From an uncultured Lachnospiraceae bacterium (GTDB taxonomy: Bacteria; Bacillota; Clostridia; Lachnospirales; Lachnospiraceae): DNA of 37,503 bases. Under the pieces are notes generated by a model that was given only the letters and a program-made list of their open reading frames with translations, was not told the DNA's origin and did not search any database. Where the stretch lies: NCBI GenBank assembly GCA_910586205.1, contig CAJUGD010000034.1, positions 1-37,503 of the forward strand, written 5' to 3'. A program made the translations under genes and the position numbers. How positions within the stretch are numbered: the first letter of the stretch is position 1; each line of letters starts with the position of its first letter. Positions 16,854-25,951 of the stretch are shown here, piece by piece.

Positions 16854-17876
16854 ATGAAAAAAATCGCAGCAATTATGATTGCATTGAGTATGGCTGCCAT
16901 GTCTGTTACCGGGTGTTCCCAGTCCGGAGCAGGCAGCAGCGCGGCTGCCACTCCGGAGAATCCTATGGTTTTAACACTGGCTCATGGACTAAGTGAGACT
17001 CATACCGTCCACATTGCCATGACAGAGTTTGCGGATCAGGTAGAGGAAAAGACAGGGGGACGAATCCAGGTAAGGATTCTTCCTAATGGCCAGTTGGGAT
17101 CGGAAAATGAAAATATGGAACAGCTAATGGCAGGGGTGATTTCCATGACAAAGGTATCAGCTCCAGGACTTGCCACATATAATGAAGCTTATCATGCTTT
17201 TGGACTGCCTTATATCTTTGATGATACGGAGAATTTTTATCATGTGATGGATTCGGCGCAAATGCAGGACTTTTTTCTGTCCTCAGAAAAGGATGGGTTT
17301 GTGACACTGACGTATTATACGTCGGGAGCACGTTCTTTTTATACCAAGAATAAAGCAATCCGTACACCAGAGGATCTGAAAGGGCTGAAGATCCGGGTGC
17401 AGGATATGAAGTCTCAAACAGATATGATGCAGGCTTTAGGGGGAATCCCGGTAGCTATGTCTTATGGGGATGTGTACACTTCTCTCCAAACTGGTATTAT
17501 TGACGGTACGGAAAATAATGAAACAGCGCTGACCACTGGAAAACATGGGGAGATCTGTAAGGTATATTCTACGGATCAGCATGCCATGATTCCGGATGTA
17601 ATGGTGATGAGCGCCAAGGTCTGGCAGAATATCAGCCCTGAGGATCAGAAAATTATTTTGGAGGCAGCCCATGCATCTACGGAGAGCCATAAGATTGCCT
17701 GGGATGCAGCGATTGATGAGGCGATTGCAGAGGCTTCGGCCCAGATGAATGTGGAATTTGTAAATGATGTGGATAAGGAAGCGTTCCGTCAGGCTACCAG
17801 CGGAATGATCGGGGAGTACTGTACACAGTATCCGGGAGTGAAGACGCTTCTTGATACCATTGATTCAGTAGAATAA
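16854..17876 (+). CDS. TRAP transporter substrate-binding lipoprotein DctP
   Basis: This is the extracytoplasmic solute receptor of a TRAP system, which uses an ion gradient in place of ATP. The signal peptide ends in VTGC, so it is a lipoprotein. The family core is clear: LKGLKIRVQDM with Arg181, the residue that salt-bridges the carboxylate of the ligand in characterised DctP proteins, and YTSLQTGIIDGTENN. At 340 residues the length is normal. ATG 16854 follows a GGGGAG ribosome site; the open frame reaches 16827 but overlaps the GH31 gene. The conserved Arg predicts an acidic ligand. Confidence 0.94.
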   Translation: MKKIAAIMIALSMAAMSVTGCSQSGAGSSAAATPENPMVLTLAHGLSETHTVHIAMTEFADQVEEKTGGRIQVRILPNGQLGSENENMEQLMAGVISMTKVSAPGLATYNEAYHAFGLPYIFDDTENFYHVMDSAQMQDFFLSSEKDGFVTLTYYTSGARSFYTKNKAIRTPEDLKGLKIRVQDMKSQTDMMQALGGIPVAMSYGDVYTSLQTGIIDGTENNETALTTGKHGEICKVYSTDQHAMIPDVMVMSAKVWQNISPEDQKIILEAAHASTESHKIAWDAAIDEAIAEASAQMNVEFVNDVDKEAFRQATSGMIGEYCTQYPGVKTLLDTIDSVE

Positions 17877-17890
17877 GGGGGAGGTTTCTA

Positions 17891-18394
17891 ATGAAAGATT
17901 TATTTACGGTTGTAAAAAGAGGAATGACGAAGCTTCTTGCTGCTATTGCTACTTTGCTTTTATCCATTATGACCCTTTTGGTATTGTACCAGGTATTTAC
18001 CCGGTATGTCTTAAACAGCCCTGCAGCGTTTACAGAGGAGCTGGTGCGTTATTTCCTGATTTGGACTGGCTTTATCGGGGCTGCTTATGCTTTTATTACC
18101 AGGGAGCATATGTGTCTGGTACTGGTACGAGACAGTTTAAGTCCTGAGAGACGAAGGATTTTAATGACTTTTATTGATGTGCTGATTTTGGTTTTTGCTG
18201 TTTTTGTTATTACAGTCGGAGGCTTTAAGCTTGCCATGAGTGCTCAAAAGGTGTTTTCTGCACTGTTGGGGATTCCAAGAAGCCTGGTATATGCTATGGC
18301 GCCTGTTTCTGGTTTATTTATTATTGTGGCGCAAATTATCAATATTTATGAGGATGTGACTGGTATTACAATCGAGGGAGGGAATGAAGAATGA
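17891..18394 (+). CDS. TRAP transporter small permease DctQ
   Basis: This 167-residue protein has four hydrophobic helices, as in DctQ subunits. VLYQVFTRYVLNSPAAFTEE followed by LVRYFLIWTGFIGAAYAF is the typical DctQ region. A GGGGGAGG site lies just before the ATG. The stop overlaps the next start (ATGA), so it is translationally coupled to dctM. Confidence 0.93.
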   Translation: MKDLFTVVKRGMTKLLAAIATLLLSIMTLLVLYQVFTRYVLNSPAAFTEELVRYFLIWTGFIGAAYAFITREHMCLVLVRDSLSPERRRILMTFIDVLILVFAVFVITVGGFKLAMSAQKVFSALLGIPRSLVYAMAPVSGLFIIVAQIINIYEDVTGITIEGGNEE

Positions 18395-19692
18395 GTATTG
18401 GAATGACAACTCTGGTTCTTTTTGCAGTGTTTGCAGTATTGCTGTTTATCGGATGTCCCATTTCCGTGAGTATTGTGATTGCCTCAATAGTGACAGCAAT
18501 TTCTTCCTTGTCCTGGGACCAGATTACTTTTATCACTATGCAGAAAATGAACAGTGGTGTGGAGAGCTTTTCTTTGCTGGCAATTCCGTTGTTTATTCTG
18601 GCAGGAAACATCATGAACAACGGTGGAATAGCCAGACGTCTGGTTAATTTTGCAAAGCTTTTTGTGGGATGGATTCCTGGATCTCTTGCTCAGGCGAATG
18701 TGGTGGGAAATATGTTGTTTGGGGCTTTGTCTGGTTCTTCTGTGGCAGCAGCCTCTGCTATGGGCGGATGTATCTATCCGATTCAGAAGGATGAGGGATA
18801 TGATCCTGCATTTGCCACGGCGGTGAACATTGCTTCTGCACCTACAGGGCTTTTGATTCCGCCTACCAGCGCTTTTATTGTGTATTCAACTGTAGCAGGC
18901 GGGGTATCTATCTCTACTTTGTTTATGGCAGGATATGTTCCGGGCATTCTTATGGGCCTTGGATCTATGATTGTAGCTTTTTTCTACGCTAAAAAGCATA
19001 AATATCCTACTACCGGTATTCCGGCGGCAGGAGAGTTTGTGAAGGTGACTCTTGAAGCCCTTCCCAGCCTGCTTTTGATCGTGATTGTCATTGGAGGTAT
19101 TGTAGGAGGTATTTTTACGGCAACAGAGGGTGCGGGAATCTGTGTGCTGTACTGCCTGATTTTGTCTCTTTGCTATAAAAGCCTTACAGTAAAATCTTTT
19201 ATGAAGATTTTGGTCAGCAGCGCATGTACCAGCGGTATTATTCTGTTTTTGATTTCCGCTTCTTCTGCCATGTCCTTTGTTATGGCATATTCAGGGATTC
19301 CGGCAGCAATCAGTGCAGGTATTATGTCGATTTCCACTAACAAATATGTGGTATTTCTGCTTATGAATGTGATTCTGATGGTTGTGGGTATGTTTATGGA
19401 TATTACGCCGGCGATTTTGATTTTTACGCCCATTTTCCTGCCCATTGCCCAGAGCCTTGGCATGACAGATATTCAGTTTGGCGTAATGCTGATCTTTAAT
19501 ATGTGTCTGGGGAATATTACTCCTCCTGTGGGATCTGTGCTGTTTGTGGGATGCGGAATCAGTAAGCTTAGGATCGAAGATGTGACAAAAATGCTGCTTC
19601 CTTATTTTACGGTTTTGTTTTTACTGCTTTTAGCAGTAACATATGTTCCGGCTCTTTCTCTGGGTATTCCAGGGCTGATGGGATTGATCTGA
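18391..19692 (+). CDS. TRAP transporter large permease DctM
   Basis: The 433-residue protein is a polytopic permease of the DctM family with roughly 12 hydrophobic segments. Family blocks visible are FSLLAIPLFILAGNIMNNGG, GALSGSSVAAASAMGG and GNITPPVGSVLFVG. It forms the sodium-coupled channel with DctQ. It ends the GH31-dctPQM operon before a perfect terminator. Confidence 0.95.
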   Translation: MSIGMTTLVLFAVFAVLLFIGCPISVSIVIASIVTAISSLSWDQITFITMQKMNSGVESFSLLAIPLFILAGNIMNNGGIARRLVNFAKLFVGWIPGSLAQANVVGNMLFGALSGSSVAAASAMGGCIYPIQKDEGYDPAFATAVNIASAPTGLLIPPTSAFIVYSTVAGGVSISTLFMAGYVPGILMGLGSMIVAFFYAKKHKYPTTGIPAAGEFVKVTLEALPSLLLIVIVIGGIVGGIFTATEGAGICVLYCLILSLCYKSLTVKSFMKILVSSACTSGIILFLISASSAMSFVMAYSGIPAAISAGIMSISTNKYVVFLLMNVILMVVGMFMDITPAILIFTPIFLPIAQSLGMTDIQFGVMLIFNMCLGNITPPVGSVLFVGCGISKLRIEDVTKMLLPYFTVLFLLLLAVTYVPALSLGIPGLMGLI

Positions 19693-19699
19693 TTGTTTA

Positions 19700-19741
19700 A
19701 ATACTCCTGCCAGGATGATGGGATTCTGGCAGGAGTATTTG
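19700..19741 (+). terminator. Terminator of the GH31-TRAP operon
   Basis: AATACTCCTGCCAG and CTGGCAGGAGTATT form a perfect 14-bp stem around a 12-base loop, followed by a short T-rich stretch. Confidence 0.88.
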
Positions 19742-19768
19742 ATTATAACCTGTATTTTTTTATTTTCC

Positions 19769-19796
19769 TTGAAAAAATAAAAGTTTTATGTATAAT
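19769..19796 (+). promoter_or_regulatory. Promoter of the ABC-F gene
   Basis: TTGAAA (19769-19774) and TATAAT (19791-19796) are separated by 16 bases, about 50 bases before the start codon. Confidence 0.7.
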
Positions 19797-19846
19797 AGAA
19801 TGAGTGATGGAAACACATGAAAATATAGGAAAACAGAGGGTTTGAT

Positions 19847-21484
19847 ATGATTAGTGCGAATAATGTCACATTAAGGGTAGGCAAGAAAGCCTTGTTTGAG
19901 GATGTGAATATTAAATTCACAGAAGGCAACTGCTATGGCTTGATTGGAGCCAATGGTGCCGGTAAATCTACATTTTTAAAAATCCTCTCCGGGCAGTTAG
20001 AGCCAACTAATGGGGATGTGGTGATTTCCCAAGGGCAGCGTCTGTCCTTCCTGCAGCAGGATCATTTTAAATATGACGAGTTTCCGGTACTGGATACAGT
20101 GATTATGGGGAATCCCCGTCTGTATCAGGTAATGAAGGAAAAAGATGCTATTTACATGAAAGAAGACTTTACAGACGAAGATGGAATCAAAGCGGCTGAT
20201 TTGGAAGCTGAGTTTGCGGAGATGAACGGCTGGGAGGCAGAGTCAGATGCAGCCAATCTGCTGAATGGATTGGGTGTGGATACGGAATTTCACTATACCG
20301 TTATGAGTGAGCTGACAGGTGCTTTAAAGGTAAAGGTGTTGCTGGCTCAGGCATTGTTCGGCAATCCGGATATTTTGCTTTTGGACGAGCCGACTAACCA
20401 TCTGGATTTAGATGCGATTGCATGGCTGGAGGAATTTTTGATAAATTTTGAGAATACGGTGATTGTGGTTTCTCATGACCGGTATTTTCTTAATAAGGTG
20501 TGTACTAATATTGCGGATATTGATTATGGAAAGATTCAGCTTTATGCAGGCAACTATGATTTCTGGTATGAGTCCAGCCAGCTTATGGTAAAGCAGATGA
20601 AGGAGGCAAACCGCAAGAAGGAAGAAAAGATCAAGGAGCTGCAGGAGTTTATCCAGCGTTTCTCAGCCAATGCTTCCAAATCCAAGCAGGCCACTTCCAG
20701 AAAACGAGCATTGGAAAAAATTGAGCTGGATGATATTAAACCGTCCAGCAGAAAGTATCCTTATATTGATTTTAGACCTTTCCGTGATATTGGAAATGAG
20801 GTGCTCAGTGTGGAGAACCTTTCAAAGACCATTGATGGCGTAAAGGTTTTAGACGGACTGACTTTTACTTTGGGGAGAGAGGATAAGGTAGCGCTGGTAG
20901 GACCTAATGAGCAGGCAAAAACAGTACTCTTTAAGATTCTTGCCGGTGAAATGGAGCCGGACGAAGGGTCTTATAAGTGGGGATTGACGACTACCCAGTC
21001 TTATTTTCCAAAGGATAACAGCGCGGAGTTTGATAATGACGACACAATCGTGGATTGGCTGACCCAGTATTCTCCGGAAAAAGATGCTACTTATGTGCGG
21101 GGATTTTTGGGACGGATGCTGTTTGCGGGTGAGGACGGAGTGAAAAAGGTGCGGGTGCTTTCCGGAGGCGAGAAGGTGCGGTGTATGCTTTCTAAGCTTA
21201 TGATTTCCGGCGCTAATGTATTGATGCTGGACGAGCCGACGGATCATCTGGATATGGAGGCCATTACAGCGTTAAATACCGGGATGGTAAAGTTTCCTGG
21301 TGTATTGATTTTCTCGTCTCGTGATCATCAGATCGTACAGACTACAGCCAACCGGATTATGGAGATTGTGGGCGGTAAGCTGATTGACAAGATTACCTCT
21401 TATGATGAATATCTGGCTAATGACGAGATGGCAAGAAAGCGTTTTGTGTTCTCTGTGTCAGAGAAGCAGGCAGAGGATAATTAA
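19847..21484 (+). CDS. ABC-F family ATPase (YkpA/YbiT type)
   Basis: ABC-F proteins are soluble twin-ATPase proteins that act on ribosomes; this one has no membrane domain. NBD1 has intact Walker A GANGAGKST (34-42) and Walker B ILLLDEPTNHLD but a degenerate signature (LTGALKVK in place of LSGGQ-like). A linker with FSANASKSKQATSRKR separates the domains. NBD2 has altered Walker A GPNEQAKT (352-359, Ala for the invariant Gly before Lys), an intact LSGGEKVR signature and MLDEPTDHLD. Thus one composite ATP site is intact and the other is weakened on both sides. The pattern fits the YkpA/YbiT branch as I know it; no antibiotic resistance role is implied. Confidence 0.92.
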   Translation: MISANNVTLRVGKKALFEDVNIKFTEGNCYGLIGANGAGKSTFLKILSGQLEPTNGDVVISQGQRLSFLQQDHFKYDEFPVLDTVIMGNPRLYQVMKEKDAIYMKEDFTDEDGIKAADLEAEFAEMNGWEAESDAANLLNGLGVDTEFHYTVMSELTGALKVKVLLAQALFGNPDILLLDEPTNHLDLDAIAWLEEFLINFENTVIVVSHDRYFLNKVCTNIADIDYGKIQLYAGNYDFWYESSQLMVKQMKEANRKKEEKIKELQEFIQRFSANASKSKQATSRKRALEKIELDDIKPSSRKYPYIDFRPFRDIGNEVLSVENLSKTIDGVKVLDGLTFTLGREDKVALVGPNEQAKTVLFKILAGEMEPDEGSYKWGLTTTQSYFPKDNSAEFDNDDTIVDWLTQYSPEKDATYVRGFLGRMLFAGEDGVKKVRVLSGGEKVRCMLSKLMISGANVLMLDEPTDHLDMEAITALNTGMVKFPGVLIFSSRDHQIVQTTANRIMEIVGGKLIDKITSYDEYLANDEMARKRFVFSVSEKQAEDN

Positions 21485-21517
21485 GACTATAGATAATATA
21501 AAAACAAAGGTGCAAAA

Positions 21518-21554
21518 GTAAAAAGCTGGGCATATGAAATGCTCAGCTTTTTAC
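21518..21554. terminator. Terminator after the ABC-F gene
   Basis: GTAAAAAGCTGGGCAT pairs with ATGCTCAGCTTTTTAC (one wobble). It sits between the ABC-F gene and the convergent HPr-like gene and can work in both directions. Confidence 0.82.
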
Positions 21555-21585
21555 AATGCTTGAAAAGGGGATCTGTATGCGTTCA

Positions 21586-21831
21586 TTAGCCTTGAAAAAT
21601 CCTTTCTATTTTTTGTTGTGCAGCTAATTCGTCGGATCCATTGAAAAAAAACATCAGTGATTTTGCTCGTGCCGACATGTCTCGAATCATTTCATCGTAG
21701 CTTTTTACATTTACGTCTTTGTCATCACAGTGAATGTAAATGTCGCAGTCAAATGTACGTGCGGTGTGGATAAGAAATGAAATCGGTACCGGAGTGCGGC
21801 GGCGGCAAGTGTCAATTTGCCTTCTGATCAT
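21586..21831 (-). CDS. HPr-like protein lacking the catalytic histidine
   Basis: The 81-residue protein aligns along its length with the PTS phosphocarrier HPr: TARTFDCDIYIHCDDKDVNV matches HPr TASKYDADVNLEYNGKTVNL. The HPr His15 position holds Thr13 and Arg17 is Val15, so it cannot carry phosphate like HPr; Pro18 is kept (Pro16). The regulatory Ser46 of HPr aligns with Ser44 (VKSYDEM), though the following IMG motif is changed. This resembles the logic of Crh, an HPr paralogue acting only in regulation. AAAAAGGAGG precedes the ATG. It is a single gene between ABC-F and gdhA. Role unknown; the HPr fold is a sequence-based judgement. Confidence 0.72.
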   Translation of the reverse strand: MIRRQIDTCRRRTPVPISFLIHTARTFDCDIYIHCDDKDVNVKSYDEMIRDMSARAKSLMFFFNGSDELAAQQKIERIFQG

Positions 21832-22167
21832 ACCCTACCAACCTCCTTTTTAATAAGGGAAACACTTGAAACTTAAGCAAATCAACTAGTGAAAGAACTA
21901 AACTGCACCAAGATAGTGCAGTAATAAATATGAGATTAGTATAACATAAAAAAGAATAGAATACAATAATAAAATAGATAATAATAGATAAATTTTTTTT
22001 AGTTCAGATATATATTATTCTATATTTAAATTTTATGAAAATAATTATAAAACGACTGGTTTAAGTAAATATATAATGTAATGAACGTTATTTTAAATAA
22101 AATGTTGGGGACTCACTTTAGATTCTTAAGATATCACGAAAGATATTAAGGCAAGGGTTATTACTTC
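21832..22167. other. AT-rich divergent control region upstream of gdhA and the HPr-like gene
   Basis: No gene is visible. The hairpin CTGCAC (21903-21908) / GTGCAG (21916-21921) would lie in the leader or promoter of the HPr-like gene. Nearer gdhA, CTTAAGATATC (22125-22135) and GATATTAAG (22142-22150) form a dyad ending 17 bases before the gdhA -35 box, the usual place for an activator. Confidence 0.4.
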
Positions 22168-22196
22168 TTGACTTTAACTTGCTAAATTGCTATAAT
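22168..22196 (+). promoter_or_regulatory. gdhA promoter
   Basis: TTGACT (22168-22173) and TATAAT (22191-22196) are 17 bases apart. A small hairpin in the leader, CTGCCAATTTGGGCAG (about 22225-22240), comes before the ribosome site. Confidence 0.8.
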
Positions 22197-22278
22197 TTCT
22201 AAGATATGTTGAAGAATGATACTTCTGCCAATTTGGGCAGGGGAATGAAAAATCGTGTGCAAGAAGGAGGAACAGGAA

Positions 22279-23613
22279 ATGTCTTATGTTGATGAGATTT
22301 ATGCCAAGGTTGTGGAGCAGAACCCCGGGGAGGCGGAGTTCCATCAAGCAGTGAAAGAGGTACTGGATTCTTTAAAGCTGGTGATTGATGCCAATGAGGA
22401 GAAATACCGCAAGATGGCTCTTTTGGAAAGATTGGTAGAGCCGGAGCGGATCGTTTCTTTCCGTGTGCCGTGGGTGGATGATAAGGGACAGGTACAGGTG
22501 AACAAAGGATACCGTGTGCAGTTTAACAGCGCCATTGGACCCTATAAGGGCGGCCTGCGGTTTCATCCTTCTGTAAATCAGGGCATTTTAAAATTCCTGG
22601 GATTTGAGCAGGTATTTAAAAATTCTTTGACAGGGCTTCCTATCGGCGGTGGCAAAGGTGGTTCTAACTTTGATCCGAAAGGAAAGTCAGACCGTGAGGT
22701 AATGGCATTTTGTCAGAGTTTTATGACAGAGCTGAGTAAGTATATTGGGGCGGATCAGGATGTACCTGCCGGAGATATTGGGGTAGGCGCCCGTGAGATT
22801 GGCTTTCTGTATGGCCAGTATAAGAGGATGACAGGACTGTATGAGGGTGTATTGACTGGAAAGGGATTGAATTATGGAGGTTCCTTAGTAAGAACCCAGG
22901 CTACTGGTTATGGACTGGTATATATTTTGGATGAGATGTTAAGGAAGAACGGAAAAGATTTGTCAGGCAAGACGGTTGTAGTCTCTGGATCTGGCAATGT
23001 GGCTATTTATGCTACAGAGAAGGCGCAGCAGTTAGGAGCAAAGGTTGTGGCGCTCAGTGATTCAAATGGCTATATTTATGATAAGGATGGAATCAGGCTG
23101 GATGTAGTAAAGGAGATTAAGGAGGTTCGCCGCGGACGGATTAAAGAGTATGCGGATACCGTGTCTTCTGCGGTTTACACAGAAGGCAAGGGGATCTGGA
23201 ATGTAGCTTGTGATATTGCCCTTCCCTGTGCAACCCAGAATGAACTGAATCTGGAGGATGCAAAGGCATTAAAATCAAATGGCTGTTTTGCTGTGGCAGA
23301 GGGAGCGAATATGCCGTCTACCAGAGAAGCTACGGATTTCTTCCTGGAAAATGGTATGCTGTTTATGCCGGGTAAGGCGGCTAATGCAGGCGGTGTGGCT
23401 ACCTCTGCTCTGGAGATGAGCCAGAACAGCCAGAGACTTTCCTGGACCTTTGCGGAGGTGGATGCTAAGCTTAAGGATATTATGGTGAATATTTTTGCCA
23501 AGGCAGATGATGCTGCCAAACGATATGGTGTGGATGGTAATTATGTTGCAGGCGCTAATATTGCCGGATTTGAGAAGGTTGTTGATGCTATGATGGCACA
23601 GGGTATTGTGTAA
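22279..23613 (+). CDS. gdhA: Glutamate dehydrogenase, hexameric NADP-type
   Basis: GdhA interconverts 2-oxoglutarate plus ammonia and glutamate; this 444-residue form has the length of small hexameric enzymes. GPYKGGLRFHPSVN carries the substrate-binding lysine, LPIGGGKGGSNFDPKGKSD is the family signature with the catalytic lysine, and ADQDVPAGDIGVGAREIG follows. The dinucleotide fold begins at VVSGSGNVAIYA. I use ATG 22279 after AAGGAGGAACAG, since the upstream TTG/GTG-type start at 22255 overlaps the ribosome site. NADP preference is assumed from overall similarity to assimilatory bacterial GdhA. Monocistronic with its own promoter and terminator. Confidence 0.96.
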   Translation: MSYVDEIYAKVVEQNPGEAEFHQAVKEVLDSLKLVIDANEEKYRKMALLERLVEPERIVSFRVPWVDDKGQVQVNKGYRVQFNSAIGPYKGGLRFHPSVNQGILKFLGFEQVFKNSLTGLPIGGGKGGSNFDPKGKSDREVMAFCQSFMTELSKYIGADQDVPAGDIGVGAREIGFLYGQYKRMTGLYEGVLTGKGLNYGGSLVRTQATGYGLVYILDEMLRKNGKDLSGKTVVVSGSGNVAIYATEKAQQLGAKVVALSDSNGYIYDKDGIRLDVVKEIKEVRRGRIKEYADTVSSAVYTEGKGIWNVACDIALPCATQNELNLEDAKALKSNGCFAVAEGANMPSTREATDFFLENGMLFMPGKAANAGGVATSALEMSQNSQRLSWTFAEVDAKLKDIMVNIFAKADDAAKRYGVDGNYVAGANIAGFEKVVDAMMAQGIV

Positions 23614-23635
23614 ATGTCTGAATCATAAAGGAGGA

Positions 23636-23666
23636 AATGGGCATCCGTTTAAGGATGCCCATTTTT
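23636..23666. terminator. Bidirectional terminator between gdhA and GH36
   Basis: AATGGGCATCC and GGATGCCCATT form a perfect 11-bp stem with a six-base loop and a T run; A-rich sequence on the other side could also serve the convergent GH36 gene. Confidence 0.88.
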
Positions 23667-23668
23667 GA

Positions 23669-25864
23669 TTATCTGTTAGATTTTTTTACAATATGGAACT
23701 GAAATGCAGAATATTCGGGAACCTCTCTATCTATGGGAAGTCCGGCATTCATCAGGGCAGAACCGGAAAGAAGTTCTTTGCTGCCGTTGATGGAATACAT
23801 GGCATTGGGATCTAAGCCTTTGGCACGGATGTATTCCTGAGGACCATTGCAGGTCAAGTTGGTGACTACTACACTTAAAAGAGATTCTTTCTTATCTTTT
23901 GTAACATGCTGCCAGGCAGTCATATTGCCCATCTTGAAAGGATTAGTCAGGCGGTAAAAATCTCCCTTGAAAGTAATATGGTAATACTTGCGGAACAGAT
24001 CGCTTTGCTTTTTGCAGATCTTATGTTCTTTTTTGGAAAGATGGGTGGCATCTAACTCATAGCCAAATGTACCGCACATGGCTACCACAGCCTTGGTCTC
24101 CAATGGGACAAACTTTCCGCTGTCGGAAATATGAGCGCCCATGGTGCAGGTCGGATAAACAAAGGAGGTGCCGTAATGAAGCTTTAACCGATCAATAGGA
24201 TTGTTATTGTCGCTGACCCAGTACTGAGGATAGTAGTGAAGCATAGCCGCGTCATACCGGCCGCCGCCGCCGCTGCAGCCTTCAAACAGGATATCCGGAT
24301 GGGTCAGGATAATCTCATCCATTACCCGGTACAGTCCCAATATGTAGCGGTGATAGACCTCTCCCTGTTTTTCCCCTGGCAGGTCATTGGACCAGATATC
24401 AGCCAGAGAGCGGTTAATATCCCATTTCACATAGTAAATATTGGCATCATCCAGGATGGCGTTGATCTTTTCAATGAGATAATCCTGAACCTCTTTGCGG
24501 CTCATATCTAATGCAATCTGGTTCCGGCTGCGCACAGCATGTCTGCCGGGAATCTGCATAGCCCATTCAGGATGAGCGCGGTAAAGATCACTGTCTTCCG
24601 ACACCATCTCCGGTTCAAACCAGATACCAAATTTCATGTCCAGGTTATTGATCTGTTCTACCAGCTTGTGAAGTCCGCATTTGATCTTATTTTCGTTTAC
24701 AAACCAGTCTCCTAAGCCGCTGTTGTCGTCATCTCGCTTGCCGAACCACCCGTCATCCATAACCAGAAGATCTACTCCCATGTCTTTGGCGGCTTTGGCT
24801 ATTTCCACCAGCTTTACATCATCAAAGTCCATGAAAGCAGCTTCCCAGCTATTGATCAAGACAGGGCGCTGTACATCACCTACAAATTTGCTCCGGCAAA
24901 GATTAGAGCGGTAAAAATCATGGTAAAGATGGCTCAATCCGGTGAAACCATGGCTGGTAAATGCCATTACCACCTCAGGTCCCTCAAAGATTTCTCCGGG
25001 CTTCAGCTCATAGAAAAATTGTTTGGGGTTAATTCCCATTACCAGGCGAAGCTGGTCATACTGGTCTAACTCTGCTTCTGCCAGGAAATTGCCGCTGTAC
25101 ATCAGGGAAAAGCCGTAGCATTTTCCAAAGTCCTCGGATGCTTCCCGATCACAGAGAATCACAAAGGGATTCTGCTGATGGCTGGAAGAACCACGAACAC
25201 TTCCAATAGTGTGAATATGGTGTGTCATGGGCTGGCGTTCTACCTGCCGTTCTTGTCCATAACGTCCTGGAAGGCTGACCAGATCAAGGTCTGCTCCATT
25301 TAAAAAGTCCAGGCAGACAGACATGATTTTTCTTAAGTGAATAGGCTTGTCACCATCATTTATCACTTTTACAGCGCGGGTAATGATGTCAGCATTTTCA
25401 AATACACCATATAGGAGAATAATCTTTATATTGCTCACATTGTCACAGAGAGTGACTTCCAGGGTGTCTGCAGTGTCTGTTTCATTGGCAAACACACAGG
25501 GGAGAGTATCTAGCTGATATTTTCCTTTGGTAATCTTATAATCTACGGCTTTTCCGTGATAGGAGTAGCTTCCGTCACTATTGACTACTTCAATGCTGGC
25601 TGTTCGGAAGTCTCCTTGCTGCTGTGTGGAAAATTCCTGGGGCTGGGCATCCAGGGAAAAAGTCCGGGCGTTTCGAGATTCATAAGGATTGCCGGAAAAG
25701 CCCCGGTCATACTGCATGACCTGATAATTCATGTCTTCATCCGGAATAGAAGGTCCATAGTACAGGTGAAGCAGATAATCCAGATTGCCGATCTTCATCT
25801 GGTAGGATGTGTTTTTGGTGTGAAGAGTGATTGTTTTTGTGTTTTCATTAAATTTAATAGCCAT
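23669..25864 (-). CDS. GH36 alpha-galactosidase
   Basis: This 731-residue enzyme has the length and order of large GH36 alpha-galactosidases that act on melibiose, raffinose and stachyose: N-terminal beta-sandwich, barrel from about residue 330, C-terminal sheet. LLVMDDGWFGKRDDD and LKFGIWFEPEMV-like MKFGIWFEPEMVS are family blocks. Asp482 in YYVKWDINRS is the expected nucleophile and Asp552 in YWVSDNNNP the acid/base, with CSGGGGRYD between them. No signal peptide, so cytoplasmic. AAAAGGAG precedes the ATG. It stands alone, apart from the GH27 gene, with no linked transporter. Confidence 0.96.
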   Translation of the reverse strand: MAIKFNENTKTITLHTKNTSYQMKIGNLDYLLHLYYGPSIPDEDMNYQVMQYDRGFSGNPYESRNARTFSLDAQPQEFSTQQQGDFRTASIEVVNSDGSYSYHGKAVDYKITKGKYQLDTLPCVFANETDTADTLEVTLCDNVSNIKIILLYGVFENADIITRAVKVINDGDKPIHLRKIMSVCLDFLNGADLDLVSLPGRYGQERQVERQPMTHHIHTIGSVRGSSSHQQNPFVILCDREASEDFGKCYGFSLMYSGNFLAEAELDQYDQLRLVMGINPKQFFYELKPGEIFEGPEVVMAFTSHGFTGLSHLYHDFYRSNLCRSKFVGDVQRPVLINSWEAAFMDFDDVKLVEIAKAAKDMGVDLLVMDDGWFGKRDDDNSGLGDWFVNENKIKCGLHKLVEQINNLDMKFGIWFEPEMVSEDSDLYRAHPEWAMQIPGRHAVRSRNQIALDMSRKEVQDYLIEKINAILDDANIYYVKWDINRSLADIWSNDLPGEKQGEVYHRYILGLYRVMDEIILTHPDILFEGCSGGGGRYDAAMLHYYPQYWVSDNNNPIDRLKLHYGTSFVYPTCTMGAHISDSGKFVPLETKAVVAMCGTFGYELDATHLSKKEHKICKKQSDLFRKYYHITFKGDFYRLTNPFKMGNMTAWQHVTKDKKESLLSVVVTNLTCNGPQEYIRAKGLDPNAMYSINGSKELLSGSALMNAGLPIDREVPEYSAFQFHIVKKSNR

Positions 25865-25951
25865 GAGACACTCCTTTTGTGTTTGAGGGAAAGGGTCAAA
25901 TCCTTTCTCTTGACACCGATGTATTTATTTGTAGATCGTATATACCTGTGA

